From positions 124,001 through 188,000 of the forward strand of contig JACGCN010000044.1 in assembly GCA_014905825.1 (NCBI GenBank): a stretch of DNA of 64,000 bases, in the 5' to 3' direction. The position numbers and the translations under genes are program-made. Shown piece by piece: positions 24,001 to 35,345 of this stretch (position 1 is the first letter of the stretch; the number at the start of each line of letters is the position of its first letter). The notes beneath the pieces are model-generated. The model saw only the letters and a program-made list of their open reading frames with translations, searched no databases and was not told the origin of the DNA. The DNA comes from Lyophyllum atratum. Its lineage: Eukaryota > Basidiomycota > Agaricomycetes > Agaricales > Lyophyllaceae.

Positions 24001-25972
24001 TGCGAGTACTTTCCCGCCAGAACCACCCCGAGATATTTTACGAAACTATGAGCCCGAGAAGGAGGTGGCGAAGGAGGTACTGCCAGATAAGAAGAAGGGC
24101 AAGGGCAAAGACAAGACCCCGAAGTCTACCCCAAAGATCGAGGAGACTTTACCCCCGCCTGTAGAGCCCATGGCTTCGGGGAAGACCCCGAAAGACACTT
24201 TCTCGTCGTCCTTGTGGGCAGATGATCCTATCTCGACCCCTGCTGAGACGAAGTCCTCTGGCTTGGGGTGGGGCGCGTCAACTCCTTCTTCGAAAGAAAA
24301 GGCGAAGGAGAAGGAGCGGATGAAGGAGAAAGAGAGAGAGAGGGAGACGGAACGTCAGCGTGAGGAGAAAGAAAGAGAGAAAGAAAGGGAGAGGGAGCGT
24401 CAGCGTGAGGAGAAAGAAAGAGAAGAAAAGGAGAGGGAGGAGACCGAGAGGAAGGAGACCGAGAGGATGGAGACCGAGAGGAAGGAGACCGAGAGGAAGG
24501 AGACCGAGAGGAAGGAGACTGAGAGGAAGGAGAAGGAGAGGGAGGAGAAGGAGAGGGAGGAGAAGGAGAGGGAGGAGAAGGAGAGGGAGGAAAAGGAGAG
24601 GGAAAAGGAAAAGGACAGAGAGAGAGAAATCGCGGAGAAGGCCGCGATCGATGCTATCACTGCCAAAGCATCTCCTGGATTTGGTGGCATTCTATCGTCC
24701 GCGAAGGCTTCGCCAGCTACTACTAAGAAGGGCAAGAAGAAGGGCGCATCAAATACTACGACTCCGGCGGTCGAGCCAATCCAGCCTCCAGCTGATCTTG
24801 TCCTCGCTCCTGAAACTCCTTCGAATAACTTCGGGTGGCCCAACGACAATAAGGACGCACCACCAGCCGCCACCACTGAGAAACCTCTATCGAGTCTACT
24901 TACTCCGGTCGGACTGCCAGAAGTCACGCTTTCGACCAAGACACCTGAACCGGGAACCCTCACGATGTCTGAAGACATAACCTCCTCACTCTTCAGCTCT
25001 TCTGGTTGGGGTAACAACGACGCTGCTGCCACAGATAGTTTAGATGACTGGGGTGGCTTCGGTAAAAAAGTGAAAACACCAAAGTCCCGGCCCAAAACCC
25101 CGCTGGGCGAGGCCTCGAAGGTTGACGAGCGCCCAGCGGAAGTTCTGGCAGACGTGCCAGCTGCTAAGACGCCAGCTTCAGGGTCGCCCTCTGGTGCAGC
25201 CTCGAAGACATTGGAGGACAAGCCAGCTGCAGAGGCATTGACAGCCGCGCCGGTCACGACTCCAGCTACACCTGGCACTGGTTGGGGCAGTACCGTCAAA
25301 ACGCCAGGCTGGGGTTCAGCAGCTACCACTCCGGCTTCCACGACTACCGGCTGGGGTAAATCCACAACTCCAGTGGCCACCACTCCCAGTTGGGGTTCAT
25401 CGTTCGGTGCTAAGACTACGGAGACGAAAACTCCAGCGGCTAAGACGCCTTGGGGTAGCAAAACAACCACTCCTGTCACCAAGGCCGCAGAGGTCAAGAC
25501 ACCCAGCACCCCGTGGGGTAAAAAGCCTCTGGCATCTACGGAACCTAAGGACGAAGTCAAAGAAGAGTCGGTGGCGGTAGCTGCACTCACTGACAACGCA
25601 GCAGCCGGGGAAGCCTCTGCTACGGATTCGTCGCTCCTGGACAAGGTTACCACTCCAAAATTATCAGTCGCTGATGGTTCGGGCTTGGGAGAGACCTCAG
25701 CAGGAACTGCGGATGCAGATTCGTCGTTGCCACCTGTCGCTGACACTGCAAAAGTGCCAACGCCTCAACCATCACCCAAACCCGAAGAAAAGGCGCTGGA
25801 TCCAGCGACTGAAACTGAAACTCCTATTGATGTCGTTAGTCCTACCGCGGACGGTGAAGATAAGGAGGACAAGGATGATGATGAAAAGAAAGAAACAGGC
25901 AACGCTGGGGGTAAGAAAGGAGGTGCTGGAGGTGCAGGGGCTGGTGGCAAGAAGAAGAAGAAGAAGAAGTAG
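21077..25972 (+). CDS. Hsp70-like (HSPA12-type) ATPase fused to a long GW/WG-rich disordered tail
   Basis: About the first 570 residues form an Hsp70-superfamily ATPase of the basidiomycete HSPA12-like type. Phosphate-1 is AIDVGTTFSGVSYA, phosphate-2 is IADAGGGTLDISAYA and the adenosine motif is VFLVGGYAASPWLF; a NEVANLFEPSV segment and the family's closing FGLTEFKARIKWIDDGKTK are present. No canonical peptide-binding domain is seen. At least twelve exons are needed, including an 8-nt microexon (22493-22500). The last small exon, GKTK, splices at about 23702 into GPASIIYNESGH, the normal family ending. The frame then continues without a stop for about 750 residues. The tail has a Ser/Pro acidic start, an E/K/R block (24298-24645), ten Trp next to Gly (24265-25520), Thr-Pro repeats and a final GGKKGG...K7. 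The fusion is read directly from frame; client and role are unknown. Confidence 0.85.
24298..24645 (+). repeat. Imperfect tandem repeat encoding an E/K/R-rich helix
   Basis: Degenerate 12-15 bp units such as GAGACCGAGAGGAAG and GAGAAGGAGAGGGAG repeat about 20 times inside the Hsp70-like gene. They encode KERERE, ERKET and EKEREE strings of about 115 residues with almost no hydrophobic side chains. Such E/K/R patterns can form an isolated single alpha helix. The repeat leaves all three frames open on the plus strand and produces a long spurious antisense frame. Confidence 0.85.
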
Positions 25973-26286
25973 TGGCGCATCCACCACCCTTATTATCTTC
26001 TTCACTGTTTTCCGGTGGGATGAAGACGTATGGCATGATTTTACGAATAGATTATGACTTATGGCTCTTGCTGTGTACGCGACCCTTTTACGAGACTATA
26101 TAATCACATACCGCTGACGACTGGATTTGTTATCACTAAAGCCGTGTAATTGAACCTCAGACTGACGGATTGCAGTGTTGTTGCCGTGAGGACCTATAAG
26201 TAGTACACCCATCAAAGAGCAGTGCAAATTCTGTCATAATTCTCGTCTCTTTCCTCTGAATACTCATTATCGGCCTTCCACAAACG

Positions 26287-27972
26287 ATGACTGGCCATGA
26301 CCTGCCTAACGAGGTGTGGCTCTACCTGGCGCAGCAGTTCATCCCAAACGATGTGATGTGGGATCTGCTAGGCGTCAACCGCCTATTTTTCAACCTCGCT
26401 ATGGACATTCGGTATAGGGAGATAGAATTCGATGACGTTACACCAAAGGCTATGAGAATGCTCTCCCAACTGCGGTGAGCGATTCTGCGGGTTCATACTG
26501 ACATAGTCACTTACCGGAAAGTCCTCGTTGACAGTGACTCAAGCATAGCCAGGCGCGTTCGACGCCTTGAGCTACAATTGAACCAGCTTGCCAGACTCAA
26601 ACATGCTGGACCAAGAGCCCAGTCTCCCCCATCATCGAGAGGAATTCGACAGCGATTAACGACTGCCCTTCTTCACCCTCATCTCTCGCTTTTGAGTTTT
26701 CGCCCTCCACAGAAATCTGGTGCCTCCGCTAGTCCATTTGCCGTAACTTTCGAAGCCTTGATCGAGGATTTGACTGCCGTCCTACCTGCTATGGTGAACG
26801 TTGAGGAATTCTCCGTAGACTCTTGGAACTTGCCCACGAAGCTTGATCTGCAGCCGTTTTTCTCCGCTGCTTGGTTGGGCTTCGGCACCAGAGTTCGGAA
26901 ATTATCGCTCGGGGGTAACATCGGGGGCTTCAAGGTACTTTTGGCGTCACAGCCGGTTTTAACAGCCGTTGAGGAACTCCATCTTGAGTTCACCAACAAT
27001 ATGAACCCGCCCATGCCGAATTCCACAGAGGCGTTCACTGTTGCCGCCACTACACAAACTTTACTACATGATTTCGTTGCGCCATTCATCAATGACTTAG
27101 GCTCCCAATTGCAGGTGCTGAAATTATGGTCCTGGGCTTCTATCGACCTGTCATCTTTCTTCAGAAAGCTCGGCCCATTTCCTCTTTTACACACTCTCAG
27201 TGTCTGGGCAGCCTTCAACCGATCTTTTACCAACGACCCATCGGGTTTGACGCAGGTACTCTATGGGACATCCCCTACCCTGAAAGATCTCATGTTGCGG
27301 CTCAATCCCTCTGGACTGTTCGATCCGCAGTCCGACCTTATCTTATGTGATTGGTTGACTGAAATAATCCAGAATAACGACAAATTTGCGACTGGCTTGC
27401 GGAGCCTTCAACTCTACCCTTCCGCCACCAATGCCGGCCTCGAAGCGCTAGTCGCCTTTATCCAACGATCCGCAGATACCCTGGAAGGGCTTAACGTGCG
27501 GGATCGTTATCTACTTCTTCCGGAGATCATTACAATCACGGCGGCGTTTTCCCCTTATGCAAAGCTAAGGTTTCTCCGCCTCAATGTCAGAAAGCTGCCT
27601 GTAGAGCTCTTCGACTTGTTCGCGCAAAGTTTCCCAGACTTGAAGACCCTCGCGCTGAGGGCAGCTGATGGAGAGCCCGGTGTAGTAAGTGGAAGTGACT
27701 TTCCTCCTTGTAACTTATTGCTGAAATTGTTCCAGGATTTTGCCACGGGGTTGCAGACTCGGAAGTACGATGAATGGAATCTTCACGACATCGGGATCTG
27801 GCAAGGAGGGAATGAACTGGAATATGAGATGATGTTGCTGCTTAAAAAGTGTATCCCGTCGATCGGCAGCTTTTGGGGCCAAGGGAGTACTTCCACGAAC
27901 GTAGTAGATTGGACTCCTAGTAGTTTACAGACTTCGGTGAACATACTAGACGGTATAGTGCATCTGCCGTGA
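26287..27972 (+). CDS. F-box protein, LRR-like
   Basis: Two exons, joined over an intron at about 26475-26535, give roughly 540 residues. The N-terminus GHDLPNEVWLYLAQQFIPND, followed by LLGVNRLFFNLAMDIRYREIEFDD, has the F-box pattern (L-P-x-E-I/V-W then a hydrophobic helix and a second helix). F-box proteins recruit targets to SCF ubiquitin ligases through Skp1. The remainder has irregular leucine-rich units (VRRLELQLNQL, VRKLSLGG, LHTLSVWAAF, LKDLMLRL, LKTLALRAAD), typical of the expanded basidiomycete F-box/LRR family. Targets cannot be inferred. It lies head-to-tail after the Hsp70-like gene with about 310 bp between. Confidence 0.82.
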
Positions 27973-28362
27973 GGCGGATGACATAATATCAGTATTAATC
28001 CCGCGTCACGTGTAAGCGGCCGGACTTAGCCGACATTGAAAGTTTTGGTAAGTGCAAACGTGTGCTCCTAGAGTTGTAACCCTACCATCACCTTCAACAT
28101 CTGCCCTTGAGACTCTGCGTCACTGTCAACACTTCTGTGAAGCACTATCTTCAATATTTCGTCAACCCACTCCCCCGACACCCCCCTTTGTATCTTCTGT
28201 TCAGGCAGAGGATTCATGCTTCGACCTCCAATTGCTATACCAAAGCACAAAATACCGTCCTGTCTGCCTGTTAGTTTGGTAAGCTCAGTGTTCTTCGATG
28301 CCCACGATCGGCACTCATGAAACACGCACGACTTATAGCGCTGAAAATACTACCTGCCCAGC

Positions 28363-29770
28363 ATGGCTAAAGTTGTAAACATCCGTCGCGACGTCGATGA
28401 TAAATTTTACCGATATCGGTGAGCATAAAATACATATCCTCTGCGCTATCTTTTTGTTGATATCACTTCCTTCATCAGCATGCCCCTCCTCGAGACGAAG
28501 ATCGAAGGCAAAGGAAATGGCATCAAAACGGTGGTCCCTAACATGTCCGATGTTGCGAGAGCTCTCAGCCGCCCTCCAACGTACACCACCAAGTTCTTTG
28601 GTTGTGAACTCGGTGCTCAAACATCCTTCGATGAGAAAAACGATCGTTACATTGTCAACGGCGCGCACAATGCTGAACGTCTCCGAGAGCTCCTTGATGT
28701 CTTCATCGACAAATTCGTCCTCTGCCGGTCGTGCAAGAATCCCGAAACCGAACTAGTCATTCTGAAGAATGGCAGGATTGAGGATATTATCCGAGACTGC
28801 AAGGCCTGTGGAGAGAGGACTGGTGTGGACATGCGCCACAAGTTGACCACGTTTATCTTGAAGAACCCGCCTGTCAAAGTAAGGAAGGGTAAAAACAAGA
28901 ATACGGGAGACGCTGCTGGTGGTGTGGGTGGCGGAGGTGCAGACAACGGTGACGATGCCGGCCAATATGCCAACGGCGGAGATGAAAGTGACGATGAGCT
29001 GACGAAGAAGATCAAAGCCGAGGCTGCGGGGCTGAACCAAGATGCTGCCTTGGCCAAAGAGGACTGGTCGGCCGATACGTCTCCTGAAGCTGTCAAGCAG
29101 CGTATCAGGGCACTCGAAGGCAGCATGGCCGCCACTGTTCTGGGTGGCGACGACGAGGGGAGCGATGACGACATCAATAGCCCATACGGTCAACTCGGAC
29201 GATGGGTTGAGGAGAATCGGGAGATGGAGGACGACCCTACAGCCTACGCCGTCGCTATCTACAAGAAAGCGGAGGAGTTGGCCATCGAGAAGAAACACAA
29301 AACCCTTCTTGTTCTCGTCCAAGCTCTGTTCACCGACGCTATCCTTACTGAGATTCAGACTTATGGAGCTCTCTTAGTCAAGGCACGTTCTCTCTATATC
29401 TATGCTTCACTCGATTTTAACCCTGACTTTCGACGTATAGATGGTGACCTCTGAAAAGCACCAGAAATCGCTTCTTGGTGGCATCGAGCGCTTTGTCGGC
29501 ATCGCTCATCCGGACTTGGTATCGGCGGTTCCAAAAATTTTAATGGAGCTCTATCAAATCGACGTCCTCGAAGAGGCAGTCGTTACGCAATGGGGTACCC
29601 ACGTCAGCAAGAAATACGTCGACAAAGAGACCAGCAAGAGGGTCCGGAAGGCCAGCGAGCCATTCCTGAAAGTGAGTTGCTCCTTCATTGATTCCCATAC
29701 CGGGTCTAATATTGCTTTCAAGTGGCTTGAGGAAGCTGATGACGACGATGAAGAAGACGAGGAGGAGTGA
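28363..29770 (+). CDS. TIF5: Eukaryotic translation initiation factor 5
   Basis: GTPase-activating protein for eIF2 in start-codon recognition and a hub of the 43S complex. Exon 1 encodes [19 protein letters not shown]; the intron (GTGAGC...ATCAG) joins to [17 protein letters not shown]. The eIF2-beta-type GAP domain includes the catalytic arginine region ([10 protein letters not shown]) and a zinc ribbon [11 protein letters not shown]...[10 protein letters not shown] Gly/Asp/Lys-rich linker follows, then the C-terminal W2/HEAT domain ([39 protein letters not shown]) and the acidic-aromatic end [15 protein letters not shown]. Two further introns sit near 29373-29440 and 29671-29722. Intact, with usual domain order. 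Confidence 0.95.
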
Positions 29771-31530
29771 TGATTGTAGACACACCAGTCGTGTGCAATG
29801 CCTGCCATGTATAGTCTGCTTTTCGGTTTCAATGAGGCCTGTGGCCTGTTTTTGGATCGTCTATTCTCCGTGTATTCGAAAGATGCTCGTTACGGCGCGA
29901 GTATAGTGTCCTATCTTTGATAATATGAAGCAAATCTCAGCATTCCCAGTGTCATATTGCCGGGCTTAACGAGAAGAGAGGAATTCTTAGCCGTTCCCTT
30001 TCTAGATCTCGAAGAAAAGCCAGATAGCAGTTCTTGAGGTGCCTATGGTCGCATATTTTCGATACGATGTTGATGTGATGCGTTATTTGATGCGGATCAC
30101 GTCCTTGATATCAGTGCCTCTTAGTGGAGACTTACTTCGACAAGTACTATCACTTCAGGTTCACCCTGGTAACCTCTCCTGTCTCAAGTGTGTGAACATT
30201 GATTCCTACAAATTCGACAAAAAGCTTTTGTTGAATGTATTGTGCGACTCTCTTGAGTACACGTCCCTCAGCCTGAGTACGTCGAAATCTATCATTACAA
30301 GTCCCCGGACGAGATTTTCACCTACTTTTTCCATTGAATAATAGCACTTAAGGTGTCTACAGATTTTGACAGGGCATATAGGAGATTCATAAAGCTCTTG
30401 AAACGTTAGCCACCGCTCCTATCTCGCCGAATTCATTGCGACTCCCAATCTCCGTTATGGGCCCGACACTGCCCGACATCTAACTTCATGGCGGCCCCCC
30501 CCCCAACGCACACACACAATGTTCAATGGTATTGGCCCAAACGCTCAGGCTGATGCTTCTTAACCTGCGATTTGAAAGAGAACACGCACCTCACAAAGAC
30601 CATACTTCCCGAACACCAGCCAACATCCATCAATTATTTCCCTACGACTTCCTTTGCCGCACATCGTCGCTTGATTCAAAGGACCGTGACATATAGTCGT
30701 GGCACAGAAGAGCGCCATCTGCCTACAAAGCGTTCAAATCCATCACTGGTGTCTTTCTTTCCAGGGGCCAAGGCTCTCCAGAGAGTCCCCTTGCAGTATA
30801 TTGGATGCAACAAATGGTTCCTCAGATCAAGGTGATAACTGAGTACGACCTCGACAGTCCCAATATAGAATTGGTGCAAGAATGTGAACCAAAAACCGAG
30901 GTGTCCAAGGCGCCATCATCTATCCCTTCATCATGAACCTTGGCCTATGGTTCCTCCATCCGGCACGATCCTGGATTGTATCTTTTTGGACGAGTGTGTG
31001 AAGTGCGGTGGCGAAGAGCGATAAGACGCACATTGATTTTGGACTACATAAAGTACTGTCCCATTTTTCACTCGTTTTTAGATTCGGCTAAACGGGTTAG
31101 GACCTGTGACGAAGCCAAAACAATATTCGATATATTGCCAACATATTGTGCATTAACACGAAGACTTCTCATCATGACTGCCGAGCTCGCCAATCTATGG
31201 GATGACATCACGTTGTTGAATTCATTCCCAGCGATCGCTGTTGGCGCAGAGGTTATTCGCTACGCTCAAAATGAAACATTCAGCTTGATATCTGATTGAT
31301 TGAGCGTGGAGCAGCCGTTGTAGCCCGTACAAAATCTACTTTGAGCTTGGGCGCCCATGGAACCGAGAAAACCGTGGTTTACATAATGTCCTCCTCAGCG
31401 GGCTCGCCTGCCAACATGTTGGGACCCACGACCTTTCCCCTCATCGATCCCTCTTAATCGTTGGATACCACCGCTGCCTACGCCGCATCTTTATCTGCCT
31501 CCAACAGCGTTCAAGCATCGGTGCTGAACC
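29771..31530. other. Unresolved interval, possible F-box/LRR remnant
   Basis: No intact gene recognised. Plus-strand open frames read like fragments of a leucine-rich protein: 30039-30341 (LLRQVLSLQVHPGNLSCLKC, LLLNVLCDSLEY), an ATG-less frame ending at 30936 (VYWMQQMVPQIKVITEYDLD then an acidic Ser/Pro end), and 30940-31299. Frames do not join with convincing splice sites, so a decayed gene is as likely as a real one. A C10 tract followed by CA repeats lies near 30495-30520. Confidence 0.35.
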
Positions 31531-33290
31531 ATGCCGCGCCCTTCGCGAGGTCCCCTCGCGTTTATCTTCACCTTCCTCTGCGTATGTGCCTCTCTTTACG
31601 TTCTCTACAATCAACGGCAGCCCCAGCGTACCTGGTTAAATAAGGAAGCACCGGCAACTGAAAATTCGGGACTCACGACTCCTCAGAAACGGCGACGAGT
31701 CGCTGTAGCGTCTATTTTTGATTACCACCACGACGTGTACATGTCCGTCGCGTGGTCCTTGGCAAGAGCGATGAACAGAACCTCTATCGGCAACATCGAC
31801 GTCTTCGCCAAAATGCCGTTCAATTACCACTTCCAAACCGTTGTGGACGACTTCGGTCTCTATCGACACGAATATAGACGCCCCGATGATCTATTACCCG
31901 CGTTAAAAACTGGTGCAGATGAAGGTGGCATCGACCTAGTGGTTTTGGGAACATGCGAAATAGAGTAAGTCCTGCATCTATCCTCTGTAAGCAGCTTTAA
32001 ATAATGCACCTACAGTCTTCGCGAGGCTTGGACGAAAGACCTCCTCTCAATCTGGGATGATAGACCTGAAGGTCACAAATTCCAGCTCGTCTGCATCGTT
32101 CACAACGTCAAGGTACGTACTTGTTTGTTAGCTTCCAAGTTTCCTATCGAACCAGCTCTTTCTTCCCAGGACGTTGCATGGCAGCCGGCAATCACAGAAT
32201 GGTCTCGACGCGGCGCCATTCGATTAATCACAATATCAGAGCAGTAGGGAGTTCCTTAGGCCCCACAAAACTCTTGGTCACCTATTTCTCCAGCGTCGCA
32301 ACTTCGTTCCGCGAATCCTTCGACGCACTTGCTGATAGCCGCGACCCAATCCTGCGGTCTGCAGGGTACGAAAACATCCCAATTGATGTGCACGTTCCTG
32401 TGTTAGCATTGCCCAACCTGCCTGAGCGACCACGGGGGCGGCCTCTTACCAAGGCGGTCATTCAAGGCAGTTTCGATACCGTTCGCCGAGATTATATCAA
32501 TATCTTCAACGACTTGAACGCATCTCTCCACGGTAAGTACTTCGTCCCCGTTTCTCTACCTCTAGATTTTACACTATCGTACAGAGGATCCTAGCGCATG
32601 GGGTTACCAGGCTTTGGGCGATGAATTATCCTTTGTTGAGGACACAAGTCTCGATGCCCCACCTTTCCAGTTATTCGCTCTTGGTTCTGGCCATCTTGAG
32701 GTCCCCGTCGAACTAAAAAACGTAGTCCAAATCAGAACCGGGTTGACTTATCCAGGTGAGTGAGCCACGACTATATTTTATGACAATGACTGAAACGAAA
32801 CCCATAGAATTCTACGACCTTATGAGCCAAATGGATGTTTGCGTCCCCGCCTTCGCAGAAAATGGGTATTACCATCTCCAGGCAAGCTCGACGTTTGTCA
32901 TGGCCGTACAGTGCAATGTATGTACAAAGTTGTCATATCTGAAGGAATTCTGAGCTCAATTCTTTGACATAGGTCCCCATTATTGTCACAAAGCGCACGC
33001 GGAAATCGTACGTGTACGCAGACGATGACCGACCAGTAATTACACGACCAGCGGCAATGCGGGAAGTCTTGGCTCTCAAGGCACTCCGGACCGGGGACGC
33101 GTCATTTTTTCTGGAAACCCCCATGCCGAACATGCAGGGAACGATGAAGACGGACAGATTTTTAGTCGATGCTGTCGAGGAAATGATGCGCCGCAGTTGG
33201 ACACGGACGAAGGACGATTTGGAAGCTTTTAAAATTGGGCTGTGGAGAAGGAACGATAGATTAGCAGATAGATTACTCTTTGACTTATAA
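31531..33290 (+). CDS. Type II membrane protein, putative GT-B glycosyltransferase-like
   Basis: Seven exons joined at GT-AG introns near 31963, 32112, 32247, 32533, 32755 and 32918 give about 480 residues. A short basic N-terminus (MPRPSRGP) is followed by one hydrophobic segment LAFIFTFLCVCASLYVLY, the type II Golgi or ER layout. The luminal part starts with VAVASIFDYHHDVYMSVAWS and has LVVLGTCEIEDLREAW, LVCIVHNVKDVAWQP, IRLITISEHVATSF, and a late YPEFYDLMSQMDVCVPAFAE with VMAVQCNVPIIVTKRTR. The last two resemble the acceptor and nucleotide-sugar regions of GT-B enzymes. The family is widespread in agaricomycetes as I recall, but no reaction is known to me; the glycosyltransferase label is inference. 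Confidence 0.75.
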
Positions 33291-33464
33291 TGCGAATGCG
33301 TACTGCATTCAAAGGCAAACGTTTCCTTGTTGACGTCTCTGTGATCTGGATCCATGCGTATGTGTAGGTAGTCAATTATCTGTGCTGCTGTTACACCGAT
33401 TGTAATTTCCGAGACGCCTTGCCACCGAAATGTTACCTCACGAAAAAACTAGAGCTAAGCAAAA

Positions 33465-33548
33465 TGACCACCGCAGGACTCGAACCTGCAACCTTTTGGT
33501 ACCCGTCAAGCATCGAAGCCAAACGCGCTACCATTGCGCTAGGTAGCC
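33465..33548 (-). tRNA. tRNA-Arg (TCG) with 12-nt intron
   Basis: Minus-strand cloverleaf: acceptor GGCTACC/GGTGGTC (two G-U pairs), D stem GCGC/GCGC, anticodon stem TTTGG/CCAAA, T arm GCAGG-TTCGAGT-CCTGC and discriminator A. The loop region CTTCGA...A carries a 12-nt intron after position 37, giving anticodon TCG (reads CGA). The mature length is 72 nt. A TTTT Pol III terminator (33461-33464) follows directly. Confidence 0.88.
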
Positions 33549-33706
33549 ATGTGGAAGGTGTCGTGTGTAGCATTCATCTTCTCCTCTAGTCAATTGGCGT
33601 ATATTTGGCCGAGATAGCTTTGACTTTGGATGCTTACTTTGTCCAAACTGTATTGCACTGCTTGCTGCCAACGTCGGTTCACCGAAACCTGAGAGGTGTT
33701 TAAACT

Positions 33707-35019
33707 ATGGCCGACCTGGTGGACTCCATGCTTGACTTGATGCGGCGGCTGCCGCCCACCCGGACTGAGGAGAACGTGGCAGCCCTCATTGGGATTTGCC
33801 CAGATTACGCCGATGATCTCTTGGGCAGTGTTGACCAGCCTCTGCAGCTAAGGACGGATCGGGCGACGGGTAGAGAGTATCTCGCGTGTGACTATAATCG
33901 AGACGGGGAAAGCTACAGGTACGCGTCGACGCTATCTGTGTCTCGATGACGGTGGGGAGAGACTGCAGTCTGGAGCTGGGAGATGTGTTGGTCTGTTCTC
34001 ATCTATGGCATTTCAGATCGCCATGGTCCAATGACTACGATCCACCGCTAGACGATGGAACAGTTCCCACCCCGAAACTTCGCAAACTTGAAATCGCGGC
34101 TAACGAGGCGTTTGATACTTATCGAGAAATGTATGGTCTTCTTGTGGCGTTTTTGACGGGATACTTAATATATGATGTCTATTGGCGTCTTCAACAGGTA
34201 TTTTGAAGGAGGTGTATCCTCTGTGTACCTTTGGGACCTCGAAGACGGCGGTTTCGCTGGTGTTGTCTTGCTGAAAAAGAGTACGTCGCTGTGTTTCTGC
34301 TTGATCGGGCGTCGGCTTCAATCTAACACGCGTCGATCTTTCCTCCATCGCGCAGCAATGACCCCCGCTTCACCATACGAACCCTCAGGCTCATGGGACT
34401 CTATACATGTATTCGAGACCGCTGAAAGGGGGCGACAAGCTCATTATAAGTTAACTTCAACAGTGATGCTCCAACTCGTAACGCGGCAAGGATCCGAGGC
34501 CGAGGGGTCAGGAGCGGAGAAGAAAGGAAACGCGAAAGCCTCAGAGGGATGGAAACGGGAGGGAGAAGTGAGTTTGAGTGGGAGTATGACACGCCAGGTG
34601 AATCCTTAATGCGCTTACTACCCCAAAAACCATATGACTAACTTCCTCGGGCTAGACCGAGCAAGATTGGCCACTGCAAGATAGCTCCTCCCATATATCC
34701 AACACCGGAAAGATGATCGAAGAGATGGAGATAAAGATGCGGAACTTGTTGCAAGAGGTAAGTCTCCGTTTACATTCGCAAGGCACTTCTTCCAGCTGGG
34801 CACTCGACCACATGCACTCCACTACCACATGCTATGAGCGTTGACACTGCTGGCGAAAGTCTTCTCGTCTGATAGAACAGCCACTGATGCAGCGATTGCT
34901 AGGTTTATTTTGGGAAGACTCGTGATATCGTATATGATTTGCGCAGCATTGACGACCTTGAAAAGGCGCGAAAGCAGAAGGAACTCCAAAAGGAGTTGGT
35001 TGGGTTCATCAAACGGTAG
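33707..35019 (+). CDS. CAP2: F-actin-capping protein subunit beta
   Basis: Beta subunit of the CapZ heterodimer that caps actin barbed ends. The N-terminal [20 protein letters not shown], then [50 protein letters not shown] and WDSIHVFE are near-invariant in CapZ beta. The C-terminal [20 protein letters not shown] and [19 protein letters not shown] lead to the tentacle helix ending in VGFIKR. An inserted Gly/Lys/Ser-rich loop ([18 protein letters not shown]), longer than in animals, sits before the MTRQ strand. Introns lie at about 33919, 34136, 34281, 34598, 34758 and 34908. Intact. Confidence 0.95.
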
Positions 35020-35345
35020 TACAAGTTAGTTGAAGTGATACGATGTATGATACGGTGACAGAGCCACTTGCTATGCTGATGCGGTTGGGACCACATCGGT
35101 GTATTTATGATGCAAGGCGATAGACCGGAAGCGCACGTTAATCTTTGGAAGAAAGCATCTACTGACATATGACTTCGTAAACTTCTACGTATCCCTGGAA
35201 CTACCAGAGCAATCACTGTCAGTTGTCACTCCTATCTACTTCGACACCCAGAGATATTTGCTGAGCCATATAAACCGATATGCTGCCGCCGGTGGGTAAG
35301 GATAGTCAAGTGATAAAGCTGGTTATCGCTATCTCGACATCCGAA

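Noticed and set aside
24400..25746. 448-codon minus-strand open frame opposite the Hsp70-like tail
   Set aside because: Composition mirrors the plus-strand repeats (FSLSFSSLSFSS strings); the plus frame continues directly from a recognised domain, so this is an antisense shadow.
28647..29322. Long minus-strand frames inside eIF5
   Set aside because: Antisense to the conserved zinc-ribbon and linker exons of eIF5.
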